This document shows positions 44,817-53,546 of a stretch of DNA of 64,000 nucleotides, piece by piece; the stretch's first letter is position 1; every line of letters begins with the position of its first letter. Source of the DNA: JAEKNW01 sp963677815 (GTDB lineage: Bacteria; Cloacimonadota; Cloacimonadia; Cloacimonadales; JAFGVF01); the NCBI GenBank assembly GCA_963677815.1, contig OY782499.1, positions 2,666,001 through 2,730,000 on the forward strand, read 5' to 3'. Position numbers and translations under genes: made by a program. The notes below the pieces were generated by a model that was given only the letters and a program-made list of their open reading frames with translations, did no database searches and was not told the origin of the DNA.

Positions 44817-46186
44817 TATTTACCTCCAATATTTACTTTACACTTAATAGCAGGTCCACCCATTCCGACAGCAATATTCTGTTTCTTTCCACAAGTACCA
44901 CCACCGGACCAAGTTAAATCATCTGATATTGCACTAATACTCTTTAATAGTTCAACTGCTACTCCTGATATAGTTGTTTCCTTAATTGCTTTTCCTACTT
45001 TACCATTTTTCACTTCATATCCCCTAACAACCCCAAACATAAACTCTGAAGTTTTATCTGCTTGTCCATTATTTGGAACCATTAAATAATAGCCATCCTT
45101 AATTGATTTAATCATATCATCTATCTTATCTTTTCCTGGTACTATCATAGTATTTCTCATTCTAATAATGGGTTCATCGCTGTACTGACTGGCCCTAGCG
45201 TTACCAGTTGCTTGAACTCCGTAAGCAGTAGCTGAAGCTTTATTGTGCATAAAACCTTTTAAGATTCCATTTTCTATAATGTTTGCTGTAACGGGTTCTA
45301 TGCCCTCATCATCTACAAAAACAGGTCTTGGGCAGAGCTTACCTTCATAAGTATGAGGAACATCAACAAGATTTACTATGGAAGAAGCAACTGCTTTGTT
45401 CATTAATTCTTCCATTATTGAACCACCTCTTACAATATCAGCTTCAGTTGTGTGTCCAATAGCTTCATGAGCTAAAATGCCGGCTAACTGAGAATCTAAA
45501 ATAACATCTTGAAGACCTGCTCTAGCAAAAACAGCAGTTTTCTTATTAATAAGATGCTGATAAGTTTCTTCAATTTTCCTATAAAAGTCCTCGAGATTCT
45601 CATAGAAATCTTCAAATTCCCCTAATCCACCAATCCGACAGCTTTCTGTAATCATCCCATCACTGCTTGGCATGATGAAATTACAGTGAATATGAGCTCT
45701 TGGAATTATTGTATGAAAATCACTTCCATCTGCAGTAATCACTTTTTTTTCAGTCTTTTCTTCAGTTACCATAACCCTTACAGTAGGAATGTCTGTATAT
45801 TTTTTTGTGATGTAGTTGGATAATTCACTTATATAATCGATTTTTTCTCTGGTAGAAAGTCTATTTTTCTTTGTTGATAAATCTTTGGTTAAAGTTGCTG
45901 GTCTTGAAGGAAGCAGTAAGTCCTTACGACCATGTTTTGAATTTAGAAATTGAGCATTTTCATGAGCTTGTTTAATAGTTTCTTTAATTTTTTTCAAATC
46001 AAGTTGAGAAGTTGATGCAAATCCCCAGCCACTTCCCTTAAGGATACGTGCTGAGAATCCTTTGTTCTGACTACTTGCATTGTGGACTAGTGTTCCATTT
46101 GATAGCATAAGAGCAGAATTATTGTTGACTTGATACCTTAATTCACCATATCCATTAAGGAAAGCTTTTAGTTCTTTTAAATCCAT
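44816..46186 (-). CDS. tldD: TldD metallopeptidase
   Basis: This 456-residue cytoplasmic protease subunit has the zinc motif HEAIGH (HExxxH) at about residue 240 within AGILAHEAIGHTTEAD. The distal Cys ligand is in GTCGKKQNIAVGMGGP near the C-terminus. Length matches the family (about 450-480). AAAGGAG precedes the ATG. It is the first gene of the tldD-tldE pair. Confidence 0.94.
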   Translation of the reverse strand: MDLKELKAFLNGYGELRYQVNNNSALMLSNGTLVHNASSQNKGFSARILKGSGWGFASTSQLDLKKIKETIKQAHENAQFLNSKHGRKDLLLPSRPATLTKDLSTKKNRLSTREKIDYISELSNYITKKYTDIPTVRVMVTEEKTEKKVITADGSDFHTIIPRAHIHCNFIMPSSDGMITESCRIGGLGEFEDFYENLEDFYRKIEETYQHLINKKTAVFARAGLQDVILDSQLAGILAHEAIGHTTEADIVRGGSIMEELMNKAVASSIVNLVDVPHTYEGKLCPRPVFVDDEGIEPVTANIIENGILKGFMHNKASATAYGVQATGNARASQYSDEPIIRMRNTMIVPGKDKIDDMIKSIKDGYYLMVPNNGQADKTSEFMFGVVRGYEVKNGKVGKAIKETTISGVAVELLKSISAISDDLTWSGGGTCGKKQNIAVGMGGPAIKCKVNIGGK

Positions 46187-46349
46187 TATTACTCCTTTGT
46201 TATTTTCATTTAATATACTTTAGGTATAATATTTATTATTTAAAGTTATTTGTCAAGAATTAAATTATTTTTTTTATTAATTGGGTATTAGAGAGGAAAG
46301 GGGATGTGGTCATTTGCATTCCCAGTTATAGAGCTGAAAGGGATTGTTT

Positions 46350-46982
46350 GGCTCAAGTTCAAGTCTGGTGGAAAAAATTTAATAAAATATAAAATTTTAT
46401 CATTAGTGTGATTATCCAAAGTATCCCTGAAAGGGATTAATAATTTAGCCTGGGGTAAGATCCTATAAGGATCGTCACCCCAGGAACAATATCCAAAATT
46501 ACGACCTAACCCTGTAAGGGTTTAATATAATGGTAACTAATTATAATATTAAATCATTGGTATATATGTTTTATTAAACCCTTACAGGGTTAGGCTTTTT
46601 ATATACATCATTACCCAGGGTTGCAATCCCTTCAGGATTTTACCCTGGGCTAAACTATTAATCCCCTTTAGGGATATAAGGCCTATCCTTTCAGGATTAT
46701 CCCAGATGGTGCAGTAGAGCTTTAGAGAAGAGTGCAGATTCTTTTAGCAAAATAGCTTACAGAATTCGGACGCATATAATATATATATTCGGTAGAATTA
46801 TGTAAGTTACTTTTGCAAAAGAATATAGTGCTATTATCAAAGATCTATTGCATTATTTGGGATTATGTCTTATTCTGCTAAAATAATACTATCAATAGTA
46901 ACTTATAATCCGTAAACTACTGTAATACAATATCTAGTGCAAAATAATGCAACATAATTTCCACCAGACTTGAACTTGAGCC
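46350..46982. mobile_element. Non-autonomous GGCTC transposon-like element (copy 2, split by a MITE)
   Basis: It has the same 25-bp ends as copy 1, here perfectly inverted, and a perfect 8-bp duplication GATTGTTT (46342-46349, 46983-46990). Removing the MITE and its 5-bp duplication leaves 467 bp that differ from copy 1 by one length change in a T run and about three substitutions. It carries no gene. It inserted between tldD and the M6 protease gene. Confidence 0.92.
46701..46861. mobile_element. 161-bp MITE nested inside the GGCTC element
   Basis: The terminal repeats are CCCAGATGGTGCAGTAGA and TCTATTGCATTATTTGGG (imperfect inverted repeats). A perfect 5-bp duplication ATTAT flanks it (46696-46700, 46862-46866). 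Copy 1 of the host element has a single ATTAT at the same site (14043-14047), the empty target. The interior is AT-rich with a central ATATATAT patch and no open frame. Confidence 0.95.
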
Positions 46983-47019
46983 GATTGTTTTTGGCAGAGG
47001 AAGTCTTCACCATTTGTTT

Positions 47020-47069
47020 ATTGTTACTCTCTCTATAATTATTTGGGAATTTATAGAGAGAGTAACAAT
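47020..47069. repeat. Long perfect hairpin, TTGTTACTCTCTC family (copy B)
   Basis: The 19-bp perfect arms are ATTGTTACTCTCTCTATAA and its complement, with a 12-base loop. It shares the outer stem with copy A (17519-17568) but has a different, still-paired inner stem. It lies beyond the protease terminator. Confidence 0.7.
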
Positions 47070-47096
47070 CAAGCAAGAGTGAAAAGGTTCAAGCTA

Positions 47097-47122
47097 TAAA
47101 AAAAACCCCGCATCAGCGAGGC
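47097..47122 (-). terminator. Terminator of the M6 protease gene
   Basis: On the minus strand a CCTCGC/GCGGGG stem with a TGAT loop is followed by a long T-run, 50 bases after the protease stop codon. Confidence 0.85.
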
Positions 47123-47171
47123 TTTCATACTATTATTTAGAGAATATCGCAAACAGCAAGCTTTCTCAGTA

Positions 47172-49832
47172 TTATTTCTGTAAAATCATTTTCTTCTGGA
47201 TAGTATTATCAGGTGTAGTAATTCTATAGAAGTAAATTCCACTTGCAACATTTTTATTATTTGCATCTTTACCTTTCCATACAACATTTTGGTTACCAGC
47301 TTTGACTTGATCATTAAGCAAGGTTTTAACTAATTGACCACGGAGGTTATAAACTTGTACCGTAGCTGGTCCATTTTCAATCATATTAAAGCTAATTGTA
47401 GTTTCCGGGTTGAAAGGATTTGGATAGTTAAATGCTCTTAGTGGAGATATTGATTCAATCTCATTTTCGTCATTAGAAACAGGATAAGTTTCCAAAACTG
47501 AAATATCATCTACCATAACAAAACTACCACCTGTTGAAACAACTTGGATAGCTACTTTAACTATTTCATCAGCAGGTAACAAATAAGAAATATTAGTCCA
47601 CTCATCTTGGGCTTCAAGAGGGTTTTCTGTTAAAGTTATCCAGTCTTCATAGTTTGATTCTGAGGTAGAATAATAAACATTAAATAGTTCACCATCTTCA
47701 TAACTACCAAGAACATTTAAGCTAAGATTCATTTGAGCATCGTATTCATCAGGATAATCTACAGATAGGTCAATTTCAGGACTAATCAACCAGTCATTAT
47801 TAGCAACTTCAGTAGAATTAGAAAAAGCCACAGCCATCTTGTCGCCTGAGTAAGCTTGAATTTCTCTGATAAATGGACTTGTTTCATTAGGATTAAAAAT
47901 CATAAATGATTTAGGTTCTGTAAGATTAGGGTAATCATAATTTGGTAATTGAATAGTTTCTTGATTATCATTATCTAATGTTTCCCAATCACCAAAATTC
48001 AAAGCAAAATCATCGAAGTCTTCGAATTGTTCTAACAAACGTGGTTGATCACCTAAAACATTGAAATAGGTATAAGCATCATAGGTTTGGAAATTAGTAT
48101 ATGTTCTTACTAAAACTTGATTTAGACCTGCATTATTAGTATAGTGATCCATTGTAGTGGTCAGACTATAATTATAAGGTTCAGCAAGATGAACATATTG
48201 AGTTACTCCATTCACAAAAACTTCTACCATATCAATATTTATTGCTTCAATTGAACAATCAATTTCTATATCTAAATTTACTTCATCTCCAACTTGGAAA
48301 TATTCATTATTCATCAAGTTTGTAAAGGTAACTTGAGGAGTATAAGCTGAATTATCAAAGAAATTAAAGTTCACTACGCCACCAGTCTTAGTTATGTTAT
48401 TCAAACCTTTAGATACATCGTAATTCCCCCAAGATGGTATTGATGGATAAGAATTATCTGTAAAAGCTGTTGCAGAATAGGTAGGGAAAGTAGCACTAGC
48501 ACTATTTGTTGAGCCAGAAGCTGAGACAACATAAAAACCTTGATGAGAAGTTGTGTTAATATTGTTTTGATTAAAATGAGAAGTAATCCAGTTTTCGTCT
48601 GCATGATAAATGAGCAAACCATTTCCTGGAACAGAGGCATTAAAGCCTGTTTGTTGAACATTTTCCATTAGCATATATTCACCATTTACTGGAGTAGTGA
48701 AATAGTAAGCTACAGGATTTGTAGTAGATGAAGGGATGGAAATACTTCCATCATAGTAAAGTTCTTGAGGTTCAACCCAACCAAAATAGCTTTTAGACCA
48801 CATATTATGGTGAGCTGGTCTATCTCCTCCACCATTATAAGCTCCAGAGCCCATAATATCCCATTCACCTGTACCATCTTGACTACCATTAGTTTGATAA
48901 TCAGTGTCATAAAAGTCAGGAGTTCCTAAATTATGGCCAAATTCATGAGCAATCACACCAATACCTGACATTGACCAGTATTGTTGTTCAGCCTGCATAG
49001 TATAATCAGAGATTTGAACACCATCAAGATTTACAAAATAACCAGCTGAGGTTAGGGAAAAATTGTGAGACCAGATATCTGATGTATCACCTGTTGTTTC
49101 TTGACCACGGCCTTGGTGATAAATTGCCACACCATCAACTCTGCCATCACCATCGTTATCGAAATCGGAATAATCGACTAAGGGGTCAGCAGCTTCTACT
49201 GCATCTCGAGCAAATTCTGCCCATCTTTCTTGTGCTCCGTAATAATCATGATAAAAAGGAACATCAACCCAACCAACAACAGTAGCATTAACTGTTAACT
49301 GACCATAGGAAACTTCTAGATAATACTGTTTGAAAGAACCAACTCCAGAATAGTTGTTTTGGTTCATCATATTATTAAAGTTTGCTTGAGTGTAAATAGG
49401 GTAAGTGTCTGAAAAATTAGCTAAAATCACAAGCAGTTCGTTTTCACCTGTAGTAGGGAAACCACCCATTCTAGTTGCTCTAATTTCTTTAGCAAGATTG
49501 ATTTGTGTTTGACTATATCCTAGCTTCTTAGGTATTCTAGCAAGAAATTCTCTTTCCTTGTTAGATCTGTTTTCTGGATTATTAGCCTGTATATCAGAGA
49601 CTACTAAATCTCCATTAGAATCTTGAATTGCATAATATTTACTTTTATTCTTATTCAACAAAGTGTACCCATCTGATGTTTCTGACCAGTTTAGTCTTTC
49701 ATCTCCTCTAACATAAATATCAATTTCTGTTCCATCTTCTTGAATATAGCTGGTCAAGAATGGAGCAGCTGGTACTGCTACTAAGCTGTAGCAAACTAAC
49801 ATCAAAATTACAAGTATAAAGTTCCTCTTCAT
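47172..49832 (-). CDS. Secreted M6-family metalloprotease with C-terminal sorting domain
   Basis: This 886-residue secreted zinc protease (immune-inhibitor-A/M6 type) has a signal peptide at 1-20. A propeptide-like region is followed by the catalytic motif VIAHEFGHNLGTPDFYD (HExxHxxGxxD) at about residue 295. Next come a beta-rich region and a MAM-like segment (about 600-770). It ends in a Por-type sorting domain with NYPNPFNPETTISF, VYNLRGQLVKTL and GIYFYRI. That domain is recognised by type IX secretion machinery and then usually removed. It is a single gene with a GGAAGG site and its own terminator. It likely digests external protein for this amino-acid-using cell (inference). Confidence 0.93.
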   Translation of the reverse strand: MKRNFILVILMLVCYSLVAVPAAPFLTSYIQEDGTEIDIYVRGDERLNWSETSDGYTLLNKNKSKYYAIQDSNGDLVVSDIQANNPENRSNKEREFLARIPKKLGYSQTQINLAKEIRATRMGGFPTTGENELLVILANFSDTYPIYTQANFNNMMNQNNYSGVGSFKQYYLEVSYGQLTVNATVVGWVDVPFYHDYYGAQERWAEFARDAVEAADPLVDYSDFDNDGDGRVDGVAIYHQGRGQETTGDTSDIWSHNFSLTSAGYFVNLDGVQISDYTMQAEQQYWSMSGIGVIAHEFGHNLGTPDFYDTDYQTNGSQDGTGEWDIMGSGAYNGGGDRPAHHNMWSKSYFGWVEPQELYYDGSISIPSSTTNPVAYYFTTPVNGEYMLMENVQQTGFNASVPGNGLLIYHADENWITSHFNQNNINTTSHQGFYVVSASGSTNSASATFPTYSATAFTDNSYPSIPSWGNYDVSKGLNNITKTGGVVNFNFFDNSAYTPQVTFTNLMNNEYFQVGDEVNLDIEIDCSIEAINIDMVEVFVNGVTQYVHLAEPYNYSLTTTMDHYTNNAGLNQVLVRTYTNFQTYDAYTYFNVLGDQPRLLEQFEDFDDFALNFGDWETLDNDNQETIQLPNYDYPNLTEPKSFMIFNPNETSPFIREIQAYSGDKMAVAFSNSTEVANNDWLISPEIDLSVDYPDEYDAQMNLSLNVLGSYEDGELFNVYYSTSESNYEDWITLTENPLEAQDEWTNISYLLPADEIVKVAIQVVSTGGSFVMVDDISVLETYPVSNDENEIESISPLRAFNYPNPFNPETTISFNMIENGPATVQVYNLRGQLVKTLLNDQVKAGNQNVVWKGKDANNKNVASGIYFYRITTPDNTIQKKMILQK

Positions 49833-49968
49833 ATGTTTTCCTTCCTTTCATATATCTTTATTTGTTTACTTACTTATTCATGCAAATAATAAGCCGTTTT
49901 TACAAATTACAAACTTATTTTAAATTTATCTTGCCAAGCCTTGAACAATATTTTTTTGGTTTATTAAA

Positions 49969-50067
49969 CCCAGATGGTACAGTAGAGCTTTAGTAATACT
50001 TCGCTAAAGCTAAGCCCTCACAAGAATAATATAGTGCTATGATCAAAGATCTATTGCATTATTTGGG
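49969..50067. mobile_element. 99-bp deletion derivative of the 161-bp MITE
   Basis: Both ends match the MITE (CCCAGATGGTACAGTAGAGC left, ATCTATTGCATTATTTGGG right) and TTAAA duplications flank it (49964-49968, 50068-50072). The middle is replaced by the GCTTTAG hairpin sequence also seen at 14836. It ends 20 bp before the glutaminase ATG, so it may supply or displace promoter sequence. Confidence 0.85.
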
Positions 50068-50087
50068 TTAAATATTACGAGGTAAAT

Positions 50088-50999
50088 ATGTCTTTTCAAA
50101 ATGCATTAAATAAAGTATATGATATGGTAAAAGAACTTCCTAAGGAGGGAAAAGTAGCATCTTATATACCAGAGTTAGCCAAAGTTAATCCAGATATTTT
50201 TGGTGTACACTTACTCTCTATTGAGGGTGAGAATTATCATATTGGTAATAATAAACACATTTTTTCTGTCCAAAGTATAGTAAAGGTGTTAACCCTTACC
50301 CTAGCTTTAGAATTTGAAAAAGATAAATTGTGGGAAAGGGTAAATATGGAGCCTTCAGGAAATCCTTTCAATTCTGTAGTACAATTGGAATATGAGAATG
50401 GTATCCCTAGAAATCCTTTTATCAACGCAGGTGCTATAGTAATATGTGATATTCTTCTCGACCACCTTAAGAACCCAGCTGATAATTTTCTTGGATTTGT
50501 AAGAAGACTGACTAACAATCCTAAAGTAAATTATAACTGTAAAATCGCTGAATCAGAAAAAACTACAGGCTTCCGCAATTATGCTTTAGCCAACTTCATG
50601 AAAGCCCATAACAATATCAAGCATGATATTGACCAAGTTATGAACTTCTACTTTACTATTTGCTCTTTAGAACTTACTTGCCAAGATACTTGTAATGCTT
50701 TCATCTTATTCGCCAATAGAGGTAAGTTACTTTCTGGAGAAAGAGTTATAACCTTAAGTCAATCGAAAAGAATAAATGCTATTATGCAAACATGTGGTTT
50801 TTATGACCAAGCTGGACTCTTCTCTTATAAAATCGGATTACCGGGCAAAAGTGGTGTTGGTGGTGGTATTGTTGCTATTCATCCTGGGAATTATGTAATT
50901 ACTGTTTATAGTCCTAGACTTAATGAAAAAGGTAATTCAGCTTTTGGAATGAGATTTTTAGAAGAGTTTACCAGTCTTACTGAAGTTTCTATTTTTTAG
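50088..50999 (+). CDS. glsA: Glutaminase
   Basis: This 303-residue serine-dependent beta-lactamase-like glutaminase converts glutamine to glutamate and ammonia. The catalytic SxxK is in FSVQSIVKVLTL. PSGNPFNS, NPFINAGAI and LPGKSGVGGGI are conserved family blocks. Length is typical (about 308). ACGAGG precedes the ATG. It is a lone gene; the MITE derivative forms its immediate upstream region. Confidence 0.94.
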   Translation: MSFQNALNKVYDMVKELPKEGKVASYIPELAKVNPDIFGVHLLSIEGENYHIGNNKHIFSVQSIVKVLTLTLALEFEKDKLWERVNMEPSGNPFNSVVQLEYENGIPRNPFINAGAIVICDILLDHLKNPADNFLGFVRRLTNNPKVNYNCKIAESEKTTGFRNYALANFMKAHNNIKHDIDQVMNFYFTICSLELTCQDTCNAFILFANRGKLLSGERVITLSQSKRINAIMQTCGFYDQAGLFSYKIGLPGKSGVGGGIVAIHPGNYVITVYSPRLNEKGNSAFGMRFLEEFTSLTEVSIF

Positions 51000-51062
51000 G
51001 AAGTCAAAAGCTCTTACTCGAATTAAAGCGAATTATGAGGAATTAAACGAATTCTATTCTAT

Positions 51063-51332
51063 TGTCGGACGGTGGACCAGACTGTGCAAAAAGAAATGAG
51101 CCATCCAGGTGTCTTCGCTAAAGCTACGCCATCCCAGGCAAGTTACACTAATTACACTAAAAATAAGAAAGATTCTTAACACAGAGTTCCACAGAGGTTA
51201 AGAGGAGTTTCACAGAGGTTGAATGCCAGCAGTGATGCTTCCTAACTGGGAAGATGCATCCTATCCATACAACCCTTGCTCCATCTGAAAATCTCATTTT
51301 CATTTTTACACAGTCTGCTCCACCGTCCGACA
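51063..51332. repeat. 270-bp inverted-repeat-bounded element
   Basis: The ends TGTCGGACGGTGGACCAGAC and the inverted TGTCGGACGGTGGAGCAGAC extend imperfectly for about 38 bp. The interior has no gene but includes half of the GCTTTAG repeat and TTCCACAGAGG/TTTCACAGAGG direct repeats. No duplication of target is visible. The 18-bp TCCGACAGAAGAGGACAC-type sequence is repeated just outside the right end. The GACTGTGTAAAAA part recalls IS256-family ends, but only loosely. Confidence 0.55.
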
Positions 51333-51479
51333 GAAGAGGACACACTCCGACAGAAGAGGACACTGTCGAAAATAATACATTATGCTGCAGCTTACAAGTT
51401 TATACATACCATATCAAATAATTGTAGCATATATTCATCTTTTCTTTATAATATAAAAAAAACAAAAAGAGGTAATAAA

Positions 51480-52061
51480 ATGTTAAAATACAATGTAGTG
51501 ATTATATTAATGTTAGTTTCAGTTATGGGGCTATTTTCAATGACAAATGCTAAAGATTCTATGGAAGAGACTAGTAAGACACAAGGATTTTATGATTTCA
51601 CAGCAAAATCAATCACTGGTGAAGACATAGCCATGTCAGAATATCAAGGTAAGGTAGTTGTAGTAGTTAATGTAGCTAGTAAATGTGGCTTTACTCCCCA
51701 GTATGAAGGCTTACAGGCACTTTATGAAAAATATGAGAAAGATGGCTTAGTAATCTTAGGTTTTCCAAGTAATCAATTTGCTAATCAAGAACCTGGAAGT
51801 GACGAAGATATTCAAGAATTTTGCACTTTGAATTATGGAGTAACTTTCCCTATGTTCAGTAAAATTGATGTAAATGGTGATAATGCCCATCCTTTATACG
51901 TTTATTTAAAATCTCAGCAGTCAGGTTTTCCCGGTGATGCTATCAAATGGAATTTTACTAAGTTTCTTGTAGATAAATCAGGTAAAGTTGTAGATAGATT
52001 TGCTACAACAGTGAAACCTGAGAGTATGGAAGATGTGATAGTTGAGTTGTTGGAGAAGTAA
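51480..52061 (+). CDS. Glutathione peroxidase, exported
   Basis: This is a 193-residue thiol peroxidase of the GPx family with a signal peptide (1-23, MGLFSMTNA) that places it in the periplasm. The active-site triad is Cys in NVASKCGFTPQY (Cys, not selenocysteine), Gln in GFPSNQF and Trp in KWNFTKFL. It may use thioredoxin instead of glutathione, as most bacterial Cys-GPx enzymes do. The start is ATG 51480 with AGAGG upstream. Longer in-frame starts read back into the repeat element and lack a ribosome site. Confidence 0.93.
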   Translation: MLKYNVVIILMLVSVMGLFSMTNAKDSMEETSKTQGFYDFTAKSITGEDIAMSEYQGKVVVVVNVASKCGFTPQYEGLQALYEKYEKDGLVILGFPSNQFANQEPGSDEDIQEFCTLNYGVTFPMFSKIDVNGDNAHPLYVYLKSQQSGFPGDAIKWNFTKFLVDKSGKVVDRFATTVKPESMEDVIVELLEK

Positions 52062-52077
52062 TATTTTAAAATTAGAT

Positions 52078-52105
52078 AAAAAGCCTTGGATGCAAGGCTT
52101 TTTAA
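52078..52105 (+). terminator. Rho-independent terminator
   Basis: A perfect stem, AAAAAGCCTTG / CAAGGCTTTTT, with a GATG loop lies 16 bases after the glutathione peroxidase stop. Confidence 0.92.
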
Positions 52106-52124
52106 GTACTATATAATATTATTA

Positions 52125-52395
52125 GGCTCTCTCAAAAGTAGAGTGGGTTGCTTTTATTATGAAACTTGTTTTTACTGAAAGGAGATGTTAACTTCATCAA
52201 ATAAATCAATATGTTATCGCCCTGCCAGGGCTAAGATAATTATTGGTTTCATATATACAGGGTCTAACGAACCCTGCCTATTAGATAGCATCCCTTCGGG
52301 ATTAAAAGTGAATTTCGTTACTTAAATAGAATCTATATTTGTTAATCTTTTACGACAATATTTTTGATGTTACCCACTCTACTTGAGAGAGAGTC
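52125..52395. repeat. 271-bp inverted-repeat element with three hairpins
   Basis: The left end is GGCTCTCTCAAAAGTAGAGT; the right end inverted is GACTCTCTCTCAAGTAGAGT. They share about 25 bp imperfectly. Inside are CCCTGCCAGGG, CAGGGT/ACCCTG and ATCCCTTCGGGAT hairpins, close in style to those in the 468-bp GGCTC element. No clear duplication flanks it. It is probably an older relative or analogue of that element. Confidence 0.6.
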
Positions 52396-52614
52396 AAACA
52401 TAATACATAATAACCTTCTAATTCAATTTTAAACAAAACAATAACCTTTTATTCCCTGGTAAACACAATACTAGTTAAAAAAAATAAATGTTAGAAATTC
52501 GGCTTGCCAAGGCGTAGTAATGAGCAAACATCTAAACTAAATTTGTGACCGTCTTCACATCAAAAGATGCTTCGCCGTGTCAGTCTTCTCATTCACTTAG
52601 TTCATTTCGAAGAC

Positions 52615-52690
52615 TGGTGGAGCATAGCGGGCTCGAACCGCTGACCTCTACACTGCCAGTGTAGCGCTCTCCCAGCTGAGCTAATGCCCC
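52615..52690 (-). tRNA. tRNA-Ala (anticodon GGC)
   Basis: The 76-nt minus-strand tRNA has acceptor GGGGCAT / ATGCTCC with one G-T pair, a D-arm GCTC...GAGC, anticodon stem CTACA/TGTAG with loop CTGGCAG, T-loop TTCGAGC and encoded CCA. The anticodon GGC reads GCC/GCU alanine codons. Confidence 0.96.
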
Positions 52691-52742
52691 ACAACTTATC
52701 TTAAAAAATTAAAATCTAAATTTTTGTCAATAAATATTTCTT

Positions 52743-53537
52743 CTATTCTGTGATTTCTCGAGAATTTAAAACAATTCCTCTTTCAGAACTTCTGGCAAAT
52801 TCGATAAACTCTCTTTGATAATCAGTTAAATCTTCTATCTTTTCACCTTGAGCAATAGCTTGAGAAACATTCAATCCAGATCTATAGAATATTCTAAATA
52901 TCTCTTTTATCTCAGCTATATCTTCCATAGAGAAACCTCTTCTCTGTAGTCCAACACTATTAATCCCACCTAAGTGATAATCAGTTCCTTGACCACGCGT
53001 AAAGGGAGGAATATCTTTCTTTATCTGGGAAGCACCCCCCACAAAGGCATATCGTCCAATCTTTACAAATTGATTAGCAGCACACATGCCACTTACGATA
53101 GCATGGTCTAGAACATGGACATGACCAGCGAAAGTTGTTGCAGAAGATATAATAACATGGCTTCCAATTTGACAATTATGAGCTATGTGGACATAGGACA
53201 TAATAAGATTGTTATTCCCCACGTTTGTATCTTCTTCTAAACCATTAGAAGCATTTATAGTAACATACTCTCGGATAGTATTATTATCGCCGATATTAAC
53301 TCTAGTTGGGTCACCTTTATACTTTAGGTCTTGAGGTTTGGTGCCAATACAAGCAAAAGGATAAAATTCATTCCCGTTTCCAATCTTGGTATGTCCATCA
53401 ATTACAACATGAGATTGAAGAGTATTATTATCACCAATTTCAACATTCTCGGAAATAACGCAATATGGTCCTATTACGTTCTTTGAACCAATTTTAGCAC
53501 CTTCCTTAATAATAGCTGTAGGATGTATATAAGTCAT
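52743..53537 (-). CDS. lpxA: UDP-N-acetylglucosamine O-acyltransferase
   Basis: This 264-residue left-handed beta-helix enzyme is the first acyltransferase of lipid A synthesis. It starts with hexapeptide repeats (THPTAIIKEGAKIGSKNVIGPY), and has the HVHVLDHAIVSG coil near the active His and the helical C-terminal part (GFSMEDIAEIKEIFRIFYRSG). Length is typical (about 262). GGAGAG precedes the ATG. It is last in the lipid A operon. Confidence 0.96.
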   Translation of the reverse strand: MTYIHPTAIIKEGAKIGSKNVIGPYCVISENVEIGDNNTLQSHVVIDGHTKIGNGNEFYPFACIGTKPQDLKYKGDPTRVNIGDNNTIREYVTINASNGLEEDTNVGNNNLIMSYVHIAHNCQIGSHVIISSATTFAGHVHVLDHAIVSGMCAANQFVKIGRYAFVGGASQIKKDIPPFTRGQGTDYHLGGINSVGLQRRGFSMEDIAEIKEIFRIFYRSGLNVSQAIAQGEKIEDLTDYQREFIEFARSSERGIVLNSREITE

Positions 53538-53546
53538 TGTTCTCTC

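Noticed and set aside
48401..49285. Several antisense or shifted frames within the M6 protease gene
   Set aside because: They are shadows of the real gene, with no start sites or family motifs.
51157..51363. Minus-strand 68-codon frame
   Set aside because: It lies across the TGTCGGACGG inverted-repeat element and reads its end; composition is not protein-like.
52500..52614. Stretch with AGTCTTC/GAAGACT pairing before the tRNA
   Set aside because: The pairing is short and widely spaced, with no T-run and no second copy in the window; not enough for a feature.
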